Assembly (NCBI GenBank): GCA_025331445.1
Contig: JAIWNE010000083.1
Location: 80,929-144,928, forward strand
Origin: Blakeslea trispora
Taxonomy: Eukaryota > Mucoromycota > Mucoromycetes > Mucorales > Choanephoraceae
Length of the DNA stretch: 64,000 nucleotides
Reading direction: 5' to 3'
Below are positions 11,218 through 24,201 of this stretch, piece after piece. Within the stretch, counting starts at the first letter, position 1. Each line of letters starts with the position of its first letter. Under the pieces are notes generated by a model, which searched no databases, was not told the origin of the DNA, and saw only the letters and a list, made by a program, of their open reading frames with translations. The translations under genes and the position numbers were made by a program.

Positions 11218-11414
11218 AAGTTAAAAAAGAAAAAAATAAAACACTTGATGATGGATTGCTCTCAATCGTGATTTAATTATGCTGCTCAAAGAAAAGAAAT
11301 CTCCAAAAAGATTGACAGGTCGTATGATCGATCCATACCAAAAGCAAAAAAAATGAGTCCTTAAAAAATGAAACAATTTCTTGATTTTGTGGTTTTAAGT
11401 TCAGAGGCACGTTA

Positions 11415-11592
11415 AAGACGCTTTTTTTTTTTTTTTTTTTTTACTGAGCACTCTCTTGGCCGACAGCAAGATAAAAAAAAATTATTAACAATGCAGTAAT
11501 GCTATAAAACATAAAATTTCATCTGTAGCGCGTCTCTTTTTTTTTTTTATTTCTTTCTTTTTATTTTCTTTAATTTCTTACTGTGTATCATT
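11415..11592. other. Poly-T-rich stretch upstream of MND1
   Basis: Contains T runs at about 11,423-11,442 and 11,536-11,548. It lies between the transposon end and the MND1 start codon, so the insertion is less than 200 bp from that gene. Confidence 0.4.
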
Positions 11593-12445
11593 ATGGTGGT
11601 AAATAAAGCAAGAGTTTATCATAAATACTCTATATCACTTATCAGAACGAAGGGAACAATTTTAGAAAGGACTATCATTTGAAGAGAAAAGAAAGCGTAT
11701 CGAAAAGATATTCCATGACTCTGTAAGAAACCTTGTGTTACACACAACAACAATAATGCAATGATTGTATTTACTTTTCCTATAAATAGGGGGAATTCTA
11801 TCAATTGAAGGATATTGAGAAGATTGGGCCCAAGAAAGGCGTAGGTAAATTCGGAAAGAACACACGAGTTGTAAGCGAAAACTTATACAACATGATGATA
11901 GTGTCACAATCCATCAAAGAAGTCTTGATGAGTTTAGTGGATGATGGTCTTGTAGTCACAGACAAGATTGGCACTTCAAATTACTTTTGGTCTTATCCTT
12001 CTGAAGCCATGAATGTAGTAAGTAGAGGGACAACCACTAGATATTTTCTTATTCATTATTCCCACTTTAGAAAAAGAAACGCTTACAAGAAATAGAAGCC
12101 AAAGTAGCTAAAGAGAAGAGTCGCCAAGAACAATTAAGAAAGGCAGTTAAAGAGGCTGAAGAGGACAGAGAAGAGACAGAAGAACGACAGCAATTGCTGA
12201 CTGAACTAGACCAACTCAACACAATCTCTGCCGACCTAAGAAAAGCACTTGAACAATACAAGCAAAACGATCCTCAACTCTATCAAAAGAAGGCCTCGGC
12301 TGCCAACACGGCTAAAGAAGCAGCCAATCGATGGACTGAGAATGTTTGGGAAATTCAGTCTTTTTGTGTCAATCGATTTGGTATGGAGCGTGCCTTGTTT
12401 GACAAGACATTTGGTATTCAAGAAGACTTTGATACGATTGAATAA
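11593..12445 (+). CDS. MND1: Meiotic nuclear division protein 1
   Basis: Five exons (11593-11598, 11666-11722, 11790-11844, 11902-12017, 12071-12445) give 202 aa; human MND1 is 205. The N-terminal winged helix reads [35 protein letters not shown], then [20 protein letters not shown] and [15 protein letters not shown] coiled coil follows and the end is family-typical ([28 protein letters not shown]). Mnd1 pairs with Hop2 and helps Dmc1/Rad51 strand exchange in meiosis. Exon 1 would be just ATG GTG, which is the least certain part. A meiotic gene implies a sexual cycle. Confidence 0.9.
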
Positions 12446-12562
12446 TACGAATAAATAAATAAATAAAATTTTAATATGTTGTGCGCCGATAATAGGCTCT
12501 CTTTCTCTTTCTCTTATTTTTATTTTATATTCTATTTTCTTTTTTTTTTCTCTCTATAAACA

Positions 12563-15500
12563 ATGGCCACTGACCTTTGTTATACACTTGTCTATCAAGA
12601 TGACACAGCCGAGACACCATCTCTTCAAGAGTTCCAAAGAGCCTTTGAAAAGGGCCCTGATGATACACGCATTGAAACTATGAAAAAGTTATTGGTCATT
12701 ATGCTAAATGGTGATCCAATGGAAAAGCTCTTATTGCATGTCATTCGTTTCGTTTTACCATCTAGAAATAAGCAACTCAAAAAACTACTTCAGTTCTATT
12801 GGGAAATTTGCCCTAAAACAAAGCCTGATGGCAAGTTGAAGGATGAGTTCATTCTTGTCTGGTAAGTTCCTTTATTTTCAGTTAAACGCGATATTAAGCC
12901 ATCTGGTAGTAATGCCTTGATGAATGACCTTCAGCATCCTAACGAATACATTCGTGGTTCTACTCTTCGTTTCTTGTGCAAGATTAAAGAAGCCGAAGTA
13001 CTTGAACCTTTGGTACCTTCCGTTCGAGCTTGTTTAGTAAGTCATTGGTAACTATGGAAACGACTGTCTATTTAACACCTTTTTTCTTTCTTTATAGGAA
13101 CATCGTCACTCTTATGTTAGAAAGAATGCTGTCTTTGCTATTGGTGCCATGTATAAAGCCTTTGATTATCTTTTCCCTGATGCACCTGAAGTAGTCCATA
13201 ACTTTTTACTCTCCGTAAGTGATTCCGCTCATGATTTCCTCCCTTATAAGATAGACTGATGTGTTGATGGTAGGAAGCAGACATGACCTGTAGAAGAAAC
13301 GCCTTTGCAGTCTTAGTGAGTGTAGATCAACCCTTGGCTGTTCAATACCTCTTGCAGGTGATTGATTCTGTACCTACATTGGACGAACTATTGCAATTGG
13401 CTGTGATTGAATTGATCCGTAAAGATTCTAAGAACAGCGCTGCCAACAAAGCTGTCTATATTCGATGTCTTTCTGAACTCTTGACAGCTGCCTCTCATTC
13501 AGTCAAATATGAAGCAGCTGCCATTTTGTTACATTTAACTACCAGTCCAGCCGCTATTAAAGGTAAGCATGATTATGTACTATTATATAATGCTCTGACA
13601 CATTGTTATTTTTATTTTTCAAAAAAAATATAGCTGCTGCTTCATGTTATATTGAATTGATTGTAAAGGAATCTGATAACAATGTCAAGTTGATTGTGCT
13701 TGATCGATTAGAAGAAATCAAAAATAAGCATGAACGTGTCTTGGATGATTTAGTGATGGATATTCTTCAGGTATTAACAAGTCCTGATATCGAAGTACGT
13801 CGTAAGGCCTTAAAGATTGCATTGGAAATGGTCTCTTCAAGAAACGTACAAGAAGTCGTTCTTTTCCTCAAGAAGGAATTGCAAAAGACACAGGATGATG
13901 CTTATGAAAAGAACACAGAATACCGTCAACTCTTGATTCAATCCATTCACACCTGTGCCATCAAATTCTCAGAGGTGGCAGCCAATGTGGTTCATGTGTT
14001 GATGGAATTTTTGGGTGACTCCAACAATCCTGCTGCTGTGGATGTGGTTGCCTTTGTACGCGAAGTAGTTGAAAAGTTCCCCAACTTGAGAGAATCGATT
14101 TTGGAACGATTGTTGGATACATTTAGTGATATGAAGTCTGGTAAAGTCTTCCGTGGCGCTCTTTGGATCATCGGTGAATACTGTCAAACTGTCAAGGAGA
14201 TTGATGATGCTTGGAAACAGATTCGTCATACATTAGGTGAGATCCCTTTGTTGGCCTCTGAACAAAAGTTATTGGACGCTACAGAAGCAGCTGAAGAAGA
14301 AACAAAACAACAACAACAACAGCAACAATCTGAGAGTTATTCATCCAGTGCTCGTCGTATCCTCCCCGACGGTACTTATGCTACTGAATCTGCCTATACT
14401 GAGTCAGCCTCTGCTTCCACAAGCCGTTTAGAAGCAGTGAAGGCAGCCAAAAAGCCTCCTCTTCGATCCCTCTTGTTGGCTGGTGACTACTTTCTGGGTA
14501 CTGTCTTGTCTACAGCCCTAACTAAGCTGGTCCTTCGTTACAGTCGTCTGACAGATGCCGAGACAGCCAATGCTCGTAAGGCAGAGGCCATGTTGATCAT
14601 GACCAGTATGTTGCGTATCGGTCAATCCAAGTTTGTCTCATTTGAGATGGATGAAGACTCCTATGATCGTATCATGCAAGACTTGCGTGTGGTCGGTACA
14701 GCGAGTGAGGGAGTGGATCAAGTCTATCTTGAACAGACCCGTCAAGTCTATAGCCGTCAATTACAGGCTGAAGAACAACGCTTACAAGATGAAAAGCAAG
14801 AGGCAGAGGCTAATGTCCAGGTACAGGTGGATGACGCCATCCTGTTCCGTCAGTTCTCTAAAAAGGCAGGTGGTATTACGGATGAATACGAACAAGATCT
14901 CTCCCGTGCCACCGGTCTGATGGACGATAAGGATGATCTGATCTCCAAACTCAACCGTATTGTTCAGCTCACTGGTTTCTCGGACAAGGTCTATGCCGAG
15001 GCTGTCGTGAATGTTCATCAATACGATATCCTAATGGATGTCTTGATTGTCAACCAGACCAATGAAACCCTTCAAAACCTGACTGTTGAATTTGCTACCT
15101 TGGGTGATCTTAAACTGGTCGATCGTCCTGCCACACACAATCTGGCTCCTCATTCTTTCTTGACTGTGAAGGCACCCATCAAGGTCTCTTCGACCGAGAC
15201 AGGTGTGATCTTTGGTAACATTGTCTATGACTCCCATGGTGCCTCCGAGAACTGTGTGATTCTGAACGATGTACATATCGATATCATGGACTATATCAAC
15301 CCTGCTTATTGTAATGAGACTCAATTTAGATCCATGTGGACTGAATTCGAATGGGAAAACAAGGTGAACGTAAACACCAATGTGAGGTAAAGTTAAAAAG
15401 AAAGAAATAGGGCGAAATTCTCTTTGACTAACATGGATGCATGTAGTGATTTGAGAGCTTATTTACAACACATTATGGATTCAACCAACATGAGTTGCTT

Positions 15501-15714
15501 GACTCCTAAAAAGCAATTGGAAGGTGATTGTGGCTTCTTGTCTGCTAATATGTATGCCAGAAGTATCTTTGGTGAAGATGCCTTGGCCAATTTGAGTATT
15601 GAAAAGACCAATGATGGTCCTATTACAGGCCATATCCGTATTCGTTCAAAAACACAGGGTATTGCCTTAAGTTTAGGTGATAAGATTACCTTGGCTCAAA
15701 AAGTTACTGCTTAA
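12563..15714 (+). CDS. SEC26: Coatomer subunit beta (beta-COP)
   Basis: Six exons (12563-12861, 12910-13036, 13098-13214, 13274-13562, 13634-15386, 15447-15714) give 950 aa, close to human COPB1 (953). Family motifs include [113 protein letters not shown] and [13 protein letters not shown]. The N-terminus is an adaptin-like helical repeat and the C-terminus an appendage domain. A short Gln run (KQQQQQQQ) lies in the hinge. It is a subunit of the COPI coat for Golgi-to-ER transport. Confidence 0.95.
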
Positions 15715-15837
15715 AATAATAAATTATACACACACACACAAAAAACAGGATGATAAGCCACAATAACCTGTCAAACCTTTTTGTTTAAAAGTTATTTTTT
15801 TTTTCTTTATATTCCTTATCTATTTCAGTTGATAGTG

Positions 15838-18751
15838 ATGAAGTCTTCTTATAAAGTATGTTCTTATACATAGAAAAAAAAAGTAGTTGATTGTTTTAAC
15901 CATAGTGTCAGTTTTCAAACCTTTTAGGTACTGTCTATACAGGTGGTAATGTTCTCTTTACGCCTGATGGCAATTCTGTCTTGAGTCCTGTTGGCAATCG
16001 AGTCTCTGTATTTGACCTTGTCAAGTAAGTCCTCTGTTCTCTACCCTATTGCATGTTTGTCTTAACTTTTCTTCAAAATAGCAATACTTCATATACACTT
16101 CCTGTAGAGATGCGTAAAAATATAGATCGCATGGTACTCTCACCTAATGGACAACTCTTAATCACATTAGACAAAGGTTAGAAAAGTAAAGACAACATCA
16201 GCTTTTGTTATCTAACCCTCATAAGCTTAGACGGTAGAGCACTTTTAATCAATTTGCCTCGAAAGACAGTTCTTCACCATATGAATTTCAAAGCAAGAGC
16301 CAAAGCCATCGAATTCAGTCCTGACAGTAAATTTCTGGCCATCACGCACGAAAAGACAGTCAACGTATGGAGAGCACCCGGTCATACACGGGAATTTGCA
16401 CCTTTTGTTCTCTATTTTACAGCTGTAGGTCATCATGACCAAGTCACTAGCATCAACTGGAGTCCTGATGGTCGATACTTTATTACAGCTTCCAAAGACA
16501 TGACTTGTCGTATCTACAGTATAGATAAATCGAGGGATGATGTGACAACAACACTTTCTGGTCATCGTGATTATATTATTAATGCTTGGTTTTCTGCTGA
16601 TATGAAGAGTGTAAAGTTGCTGAACCAAAACAAATGAGTGTGAGACTCAATGTTCTTTTTTTTATAGATCTATTCAGTCAGTCGAGATGGTTCATTGTTT
16701 GAATGGAAAAACTCAACTTATGCTGGTTTGCATGAAGACTCAGACACAGAGATGGTGGAAGTGGACGAAGACGGCAATGAAATTGTGCGTGTAGATAAGA
16801 TCAAGTGGCGTATTCTGAAAAAGAACTATTTCAATACAACAGGCGTGAAAGTGACGACAGCCGAATTCTTTTCAGCCAGTAATTTAGTGGTGGTTGGTTT
16901 CACGAATGGTATCTTTGGTATTTATGAAGTACCTCATTTTACAACTATTCATACATTGAGGTAGTGGTATAATATATGTATAAGCAACCTATCTCATATT
17001 GTTATTTAGTATCTCTCAAAAAAAGATTGATTCAGTGGCTATCAACAAGACAGGTGAATGGCTTGCATTTGGCTCTTCAGCATTGGGTCAATTGTTAGTC
17101 TGGGAATGGTCCTCCGAGACTTATGTGCTAAAACAACAAGGTCATTACTATGATATCAATGCTATTTCTTATTCAGCCGATGGTCAATCCTTAGCCACAG
17201 CAGGCGATGATGGTAAAGTTAAGGTCTGGAGTACCACATCAGGTTTCTGCTTTGTAACCTTTAGTGATCATACCAGTGGTGTCAAGGCAGTTGAGTTTGC
17301 CAAACAAGGTCAAGTAGTGTTCTCTGCCAGTTTAGATGGTACAGTCCGTGCCTTTGATCTTGTCCGTTACCGTAACTTTAGAACCTTCACCAGTCCAAAC
17401 CCAGTTCAGTTTACTTCGTTGGCTGTGGATCCTAGTGGTGAAATTGTCTGTGCAGGTACGATGGACACCTTTGAGATCTATGTCTGGAGTGTTCAGACAG
17501 GTAAGCTGTTGGATATCTTAGCAGGCCATACAGGTCCCATCAGTTCACTTGCCTTTTCCCCTACTGGTATGACCTTGGTCAGTGGCAGTTGGGATCATTC
17601 AGCTCGTACTTGGGATGTCTTTGGTCGTACCAAGAGTATTGAGACACTCGTGCATCAGACAGAAGTCTTGGCAGTTGCCTTCAAGCCTGATGGTAAAGAA
17701 GTGGCTGCTGCTACCTTGGATGGACAAATCACTTTTTGGGATATTGCGGAAGCTAATGTGATTGGTACGATCGATGGTCGTAAAGATATCATGGGTGGTC
17801 GTAAGAAGGACGATCGTATCTCGGCCGATAATGCTCATTCCGGCAAGTGCTTCAACTCACTCTGTTATACAGCGGATGGTACAAGCATCATTGGTTCCGG
17901 TACCAGTAAATACATCTGTATCTATGATGTGGCCACTAGCTTCTTGATCAAGAAATTCACTATCTCAAAGAACCTGTCGCTGGATGGTACACAAGAGATG
18001 CTGAATTCAAAGCACATAACAGCCTTTGGTAGTCTAGAAGAACTGTCGGATGAAGAGGGATCTGATCTGGAAAATCGACAAGACCATGCCTTACCCGGTA
18101 CAAAAACAGGCGATCTCTCTGCTAGAAAGGCACGCCCCGAGGTCAAGTCGATGGCTGTTCGATTCTCACCTACAGGTCGTGCGTGGGCTGCTGCTACTAC
18201 AGATGGTTTGATGATCTATAGTCTAGATGAAGATATCTTGTTTGATCCCTTTGATCTTGAGATCGATATCACACCTGAGACTGTCTTGGAAGCCCTGGGT
18301 GATAAAGAATACCTCAAATCACTCTGTATGGCTTTCCGTCTGAATGAGAAGCCACTGATACACACTGTATTCGAAGGTGTACCTCCTGATTCTGTTGAAC
18401 TAGTGGCTCGAGAGATGCCCGAGAAGTATCTGTTCAAGTTACTGACATTTGTAGGTACTCATATGGAAACAAGTCCACATATCGAATTCCATCTGATGTG
18501 GGTCACTCATGTGATGACTGCTCACGGCCGATACCTTCGCGATCATCGTGGTCAATTCCAACCTGTCTTCCGAGCACTCTATAAGGGTGTCCATCGTGTT
18601 CGAGATGATATTGCTTCTCTGTAAGTATTTGCTGTATAACAATATTTCAATAGTGAACTCATGTTTATTCGTTTATAGATGTGATGCCAATCAATATACA
18701 CTTCAATATCTTTTACAACAACAATCCATTGCTCGTAAACAATTGAAATAA
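15838..18751 (+). CDS. PWP2: Periodic tryptophan protein 2 (UTP1, U3 snoRNP/SSU processome)
   Basis: Seven exons (15838-15855, 15906-16024, 16082-16176, 16231-16610, 16668-16960, 17010-18620, 18679-18751) give 862 aa. The start reads MKSSYKCQFSNLLGTVYTGG; then come NSVLSPVGNRVSVFDLVN, tandem WD40 repeats (HDQVTSINWSPDGRYFITAS, YDINAISYSADGQSLATAGD, GPISSLAFSPTGMTLVSGSW) and the Utp12-type C-terminal helical domain. The protein acts in the UTP-B module for 18S rRNA maturation. Its stop codon is 8 bp from the THOC5 stop on the other strand. Confidence 0.94.
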
Positions 18752-18759
18752 ACTTTTTT

Positions 18760-19655
18760 TTAAGCTGTAGTTTCCATAGGATCATCTGTGACTTCTTTCA
18801 TTTCAATCTCGGGTACATTCAACTTGTTTTCTGCCTCTAATGCTTCTTCTAAAGGCACTGCAGACTATAAAATAACAATAAATATACCTTCTACACACAC
18901 ACATACTTCACTCATTCTTACTTGTACAAAATCGTCCAATAATTTATCGAATTGATCCACTTTCTTTTGTGCCTTTCTATTCTCTTTAATCAATTCAGCT
19001 CTTTTTAGTTGTAAAGCTTCCTGTTGTTCTTTTAGACTTGAAAGATATCAGCACATGGGAAGACAAAATCAGATAATCACTTACGCTTTTCGTACAACAA
19101 GTTCATATTTTAGTCGATTGATCATCAATTGATGTGGATCATCTAAATCTTGAAGGAATGTTGGATCTGCTTTTGATTTGAATTCTTCTAGTGGAATCAG
19201 CTCTACATCCTGATAGACCGATCTAACAAAGAAACGTTATGGTGGTTTCTTTGACAGCATGAGTAAGTGTGGTTTACCTAAACTGTCGACATTGAACAAT
19301 ATCTTCTAGAATATGGCGCTTTTCATACATCACACCTTGGAGACCCACTTGCTTCTCATTCATACGTTCTTTTGCTTCAGTAGTAGCTTCTTTGCTCTGT
19401 TTTAATATATGATAACCCATGGTATGCAAGTCTTTTATTGTATCAAAGCAAGCCGAAAAACGTTCTGATGCTACTTCATAGTCTTCCTCTAATGTACCCT
19501 AGAGTCGGATTAGCAAAAAAGGAATACGCGTTTACAGCTATCGTGTTGTTTACTTGTAGTTTCTTTTCGTATTGTTCAATCAACAGTGTCTCTAGTTGTT
19601 TTGTAGCCAATTCAGCATTCTGTAAAACAGACAGTTGGGTATTGATTTTAGTCAT
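18760..19655 (-). CDS. THOC5: THO complex subunit 5 family protein, short form
   Basis: At least five exons encode roughly 225 aa, starting MTKINTQLSVLQNAELATKQ at 19655 and stopping at 18762-18760. The diagnostic stretch is LIPLEEFKSKADPTFLQDLD followed by DPHQLMINRLKYELVVRK, matching the THOC5/FMIP N-terminal region. The rest is coiled coil (LKEQQEALQLKRAELIKENR) and an acidic tail. Human THOC5 is about 680 aa, so the C-terminal domain is absent here. THO couples transcription with mRNA export. Exact edges of the two middle introns were not fixed. Confidence 0.72.
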
Positions 19656-19816
19656 AGCGTCAATTGAGCAATTTAAAAAAAAAATAATAGAAGCAAGATG
19701 AAAAAAAAAAATCTATATTCAAAGAAGAGAGAGGGTAGAGTCACATAAACGCGCAGTTGTTTGACATTTGGCTTTTTTTTCCTTTTCTTTCTTTTTTTTT
19801 TTGTATAGCATTAAAC
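19656..19816. promoter_or_regulatory. Compact divergent promoter between THOC5 and XPD
   Basis: Only 161 bp separate the two start codons. The segment is A-rich on the THOC5 side and T/C-rich on the XPD side, so both transcripts must start within it or inside neighbouring exons. Confidence 0.45.
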
Positions 19817-22582
19817 ATGATGTAAGCAAACCTTATAAAAGAACAAGAAAAAGAGAGACTAAGAGTTCTTTATTAGCTTTCAAATCGATGACCTTGTTGT
19901 TCATTTCCCTTATGAAAAAATATACCCAGAACAATATCAGTACATGTGTGATTTAAAGAAATCACTAGATGCTCAAGTAAGACTATTCTTCTTTATGTTT
20001 GTTAGTCTGTCAAGTTGAAATAATAGTTCATTAGGGTCATTGTGTACTAGAGATGCCTTCAGGCACAGGAAAGACAGTATCTTTACTTTCACTTATTGTT
20101 GCTTATCAAATGGTAAGTAAATTTATTAAAAGAAATGACATGCATATCTTACCCATTTTTTTTTTGTGTAGCAACATCCTGAGCAACAACGTAAATTTGT
20201 CTATTGTTCTCGAACTGTACCCGAAATTGATAAGGCATTGGCTGAATTAAAGAACTTGATGGCCTATCGAAAGGCACAAGGCTTACAAGAGGATTTCTTG
20301 GGCCTCGGATTAACCTCCCGTAAGAACCTTTGTCTTCATCCTACTGTATCCCGAGAACGGAAGGGAAAAGTGGTCGATTCAAAATGTCGAAATCTGACAG
20401 CTAGCTGGGTTCGATCCAAAGCAGGCGTCAAAAAGGATCCTCAACAACAACAGGAAGATCCAATGGAGATTGATCCCCCACAACAAGTAGAATTATGTAA
20501 TTTTTATGAGACATTAGAGGCAGCCAATACACCTAATCCAATTCCTAATGGTGTTTATACATTTGATAATCTCAAGGCATTCTGTAAAACCATGTCTTAT
20601 TGTCCTTATTACCTTGTGCGAAAAGCTGTAAAGTATCTATCGACACACTGTTTGAAACCATGCTCATGTCTTTTTTAGATTGCTCATGCCAATGTGGTGA
20701 TTTATTCTTATCATTATATGCTGGATCCTAAAGTAGCCGAATTGGTCTCACGAGAACTCTCTAGGGATTGTATTGTCGTGTTTGATGAAGCACACAATAT
20801 AGACAATGTCTGTATCGAATCTCTCAGCATTGATCTAACACGACCTATTCTGGATGCCAGTGCTCGGAGTGTGGGTCTGTTGGCAGATAAGATTAATGAG
20901 TAAAGTAGGCAAGATGTACATAATCTACAGAAATTAATCTTTCTTGCAAACACTAGAATTAAACAGACAGATGCAGATCGATTAAAAAATGAATACAGTC
21001 GATTGGTGGAAGGGTTAAGAGATGCCAATACTGCCAGAGATGAAGATACTTTTATGGCCAATCCTATTTTACCTGACGATCTATTGAAAGAAGCCATTCC
21101 CGGTAACATTCGAAGGGCTGAACATTTTGTTGCTTTTTTGAGACGATTTATTGAATATTTGAAGGTAAACAGAGATACATTTTACTTGTGTTGTATATCG
21201 ATTAAGGAAGAGAATTTGGGATGATAGACAAGATTGCGTGTGATGCATGTGGTGGCAGAGACACCAAGTTCCTTTTTACAACACTTGAAAGATGTCACTT
21301 ATATTGAAAGAAAGCCATTACGATTCTGTGCTGAAAGACTCTCTAGTCTAGTGCGGACACTTGAACTGACAGACCTTGAGCACTTTAGTAGTCTACAAAA
21401 AGTAGCAGCCTTTGCCACCTTAACATCCACCTATGATAAAGGGTTCTTATTGATTCTAGAGCCATTCGAACATGAAACAGCCACTGTACCTAATCCTATT
21501 CTACATTTCACGTAAGTACTCTTTCATAACCCTATAAGAGGCGATCCACTCAAGAAAATAAGGATGTAGTTGTCTAGATGCTTCTATTGCTATTAAGCCT
21601 GTATTTGATCGATTCAGCACAGTAGTCATCACATCAGGCACATTATCGCCTTTAGAGATGTACCCTAAAATGCTTAATTTCCAAGCGGTCGTTCAAGAGA
21701 GTTATTCAATGACACTTTCCAGAAACTGCTTTTTGCCTATGGTCATCACACGTGGTTCGGATCAGGTAGCCATCAGTAGTAAGTTTGAAGTACGTAATGA
21801 TCCTGCTGTTGTACGTAACTTTGGTCAGATTATGGTGGAGATGGCCAAGATTGTGCCGGATGGTATGGTCTGTTTCTTCCCCAGTTATCTCTATATGGAA
21901 TCGATTGTGTCCATGTGGAATGATATGGGTATTTTGAATGAAGCATGGAAATATAAGCTGATCTTTGTCGAGACACCCGATGCAGCTGAGACCAGTCTAG
22001 CCTTGGCCAATTATCGTAAAGCGTGTGATAATGGACGTGGGGCTATTCTGCTGTCTGTCGCTCGAGGTAAAGTATCAGAGGGTATTGATTTCGATCACAA
22101 CTATGGTCGTGCTGTTATCATGTTTGGTATTCCCTATCAATACACAGAATCACGTATCTTGAAGGCCCGTCTAGAGTATCTTCGCGATCATCTACATATC
22201 CGAGAAAATGACTTCTTGACGTTTGATGCCATGCGTCATGCTGCTCAATGTGTAGGCCGTGTCTTGCGAGGTAAGACGGATTATGGACTCATGGTATTTG
22301 CAGACAAGGTAAGAACAAAAAAAAAAGAGAGAGAAACTCGTTGTATATCCATTGACTTGAATTTTCCCCCCTTTATAAAAGCGATTTGCCAGAGCAGATA
22401 AACGAGCCAAACTGCCTAAATGGATTAACCAGTATGTGACAGATGCCTCTACCAATCTATCCACAGATATGTCCTTGGTGATTGCTAAAAAGTTCTTGAG
22501 ATCAATGGCTCAACCTTATGAAACCAATCAAACAGGTGTCTCTCTCTGGACTGTCAAAGACATTGAAAAACACACTGCTTAA
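19817..22582 (+). CDS. RAD3: TFIIH DNA helicase XPD/Rad3
   Basis: Nine exons (19817-19821, 19877-19976, 20035-20112, 20172-20627, 20679-20899, 20957-21164, 21228-21511, 21570-22308, 22382-22582) give 763 aa; human XPD is 760. Exon 1 is only ATGAT. Motifs are [15 protein letters not shown], Walker [20 protein letters not shown] box [28 protein letters not shown] and [20 protein letters not shown]. Four cysteines for the 4Fe-4S cluster are present (NLCLHP, SKCRN, ELCNFY, YCPYY). It is the 5'-3' helicase of TFIIH in nucleotide excision repair and transcription initiation. Confidence 0.95.
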
Positions 22583-22599
22583 AATAAAACCAAAAAGAT

Positions 22600-24061
22600 T
22601 TATTCATCTTCGTCACTAAATACACGATTACGCTTATGTCTTCGAACCACTAAAGCCTCATCCTCCTCCTCTTCCTCTTCCTCTTCTTCTTCCTCATCCT
22701 CTTCTTCCTCATCTTCACTATATCGAGAACGTTTGTATTTATCCATGCCTACACGCTTTGCCTGTGCCAATCGGTCCTCTCTTGAACGTTCTTCTTCTTC
22801 GTCATATTCTTCATCATCTACCACAAAATCATCTTCATAACGATCTTGAGCTCGTTGGCTAGACTGTGTTCGAGCATAGTCACTAACAGCTTCATAATCA
22901 CCAAAATCATTGAGGTTTCGACGAAGTGAACTACCATCCGAGTATCGTGTATCTGCCTTTCTACGTTGTAATTCAAGTTTCTTTTGTGCCTTGAGTCGTT
23001 CGTTCTCTTGTGTCTCTAGCTCTTGCTTCATAAGTTCCGGATCCTTTTCGGTAAAGAACATCTTTGTCTTGTTCTTCTTGATCTGTTTATCTGCAATCTG
23101 AGCTGTTAAATGACGATGGGTGTCACTCTTGAGTCCGCTGGGTCTGAAGGTCATGTGATGCGTAAACTCTGTTTGACTTTCAAGTGCACCCGAGTCTGTT
23201 TGGTGAGCCAAGAGATAGGCATGTTCATGAGCACCCACAGGTTTGCTGCTGACATCAAAACATTCATCACCCAACATCAAAGAGATCTTTCCATCGTCCC
23301 ATTCGACCAGATGAGCATTCGATCGCATCACCTTGTTTAGAAAGTTAAAGACACCATCCTACAAGGTTGTTCTAAACTTACCTCAAGTCCATTCTCTCTC
23401 ACTCGTTTCCATCGAATGGTACTTTCAATCTGTTCACGAATAGCTTCTTGTTCTTGTCCTTCTGTCAATCCTTCTTCCACTTGAATCTCAAATTCCTCAG
23501 GTACAAAAGGTGTTGTCTCAATATCTAAGAAGCGAGGTAATTTGGCTAGATAGTACTGTCCATCACTTTTTTGTTTAGTTGGCTATAAAATACACACATG
23601 GGTTGTATAGACTTTACTTGATTTGTATCGCTATAAGGTATGGATAGCTGTGGCATCTCTAAAGAGACCTCTACGCGTTGTTTCTGGCTTGATTGACCTT
23701 CATAGTCGTTCTCTTCTTCTACTTGTTGTTCTTCATCAGAGTCACTAGAAAAAAGATCATGAGTAACGCGTGAAATAGTAGCATTTCTTTTCTACCTTCT
23801 TGAATAGCGTTGTTCTTTAGGTGGTTGAACTGCTTCAGATTCGGATTCAGATTCGCCACTACCGAATAGATTATCAAGATCGTTATTTTGTTGTTGTGGT
23901 TGTTGTAGTTGTGGTTGTTGTAGTTGTGGTTGTGGTGCTGCTGCTACTTCTTGAGAAGATTGAGAGCGTCCGTCATCAATATCGGATGCTTCATCTTCCG
24001 AACCGAAAAGGTCACCAAAGTCACGGTCTGAACCGCTTTGTTGTTCTTCTTCATAAGACAT
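22600..24061 (-). CDS. LEO1: RNA polymerase II-associated factor Leo1 (PAF1 complex)
   Basis: Exons 24061-23796, 23744-23618, 23582-23382 and 23331-22600 give 441 aa. An acidic, Ser/Gln-rich N-terminus (DFGDLFGSEDEASD; DLDNLFGSGESESESE) leads to the Leo1 core (YYLAKLPRFLDIE, ESTIRWKRVRENGLEVMRSN, AHLVEWDDGKISLMLGDE, HMTFRPSGLKSDTHRHLTAQ). The C-terminus is a long Glu run followed by RRHKRNRVFSDEDE. Leo1 is a chromatin-binding subunit of the PAF1 elongation complex. The stop is 17 bp from the XPD stop. Confidence 0.93.
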
Positions 24062-24201
24062 AATTTTTAAATGAAATAAAAAAAAATAAAAAGACAGTTA
24101 TAATTTTTTAAAAAAAAAGACATTGAAAAAGGGAGTCATTTGTGACACACACACACACACACGGCTAAATAAATAAATAAATAACTAAAAAACAGCATAA
24201 T

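Larger units (their letters stand above)
6831..11414. mobile_element. Outer DDE transposon (ACGTGCC termini, TA flanks) with a nested insertion
   Basis: The left end (ACGTGCCTCTGAACTTAAAA from 6833) is repeated inverted at the right end (ending GGCACGT at 11412), matching over about 28 bp with one difference. Both ends are flanked by TA (6831-6832 and 11413-11414), read as a target duplication. It encodes the 670-aa protein at 9089-11217. A complete mariner-like element (6891-8728) sits about 58 bp inside the left end; without it the element would be about 2.74 kb. A relative contributes the inverted arms at the window's right edge. Confidence 0.75.
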
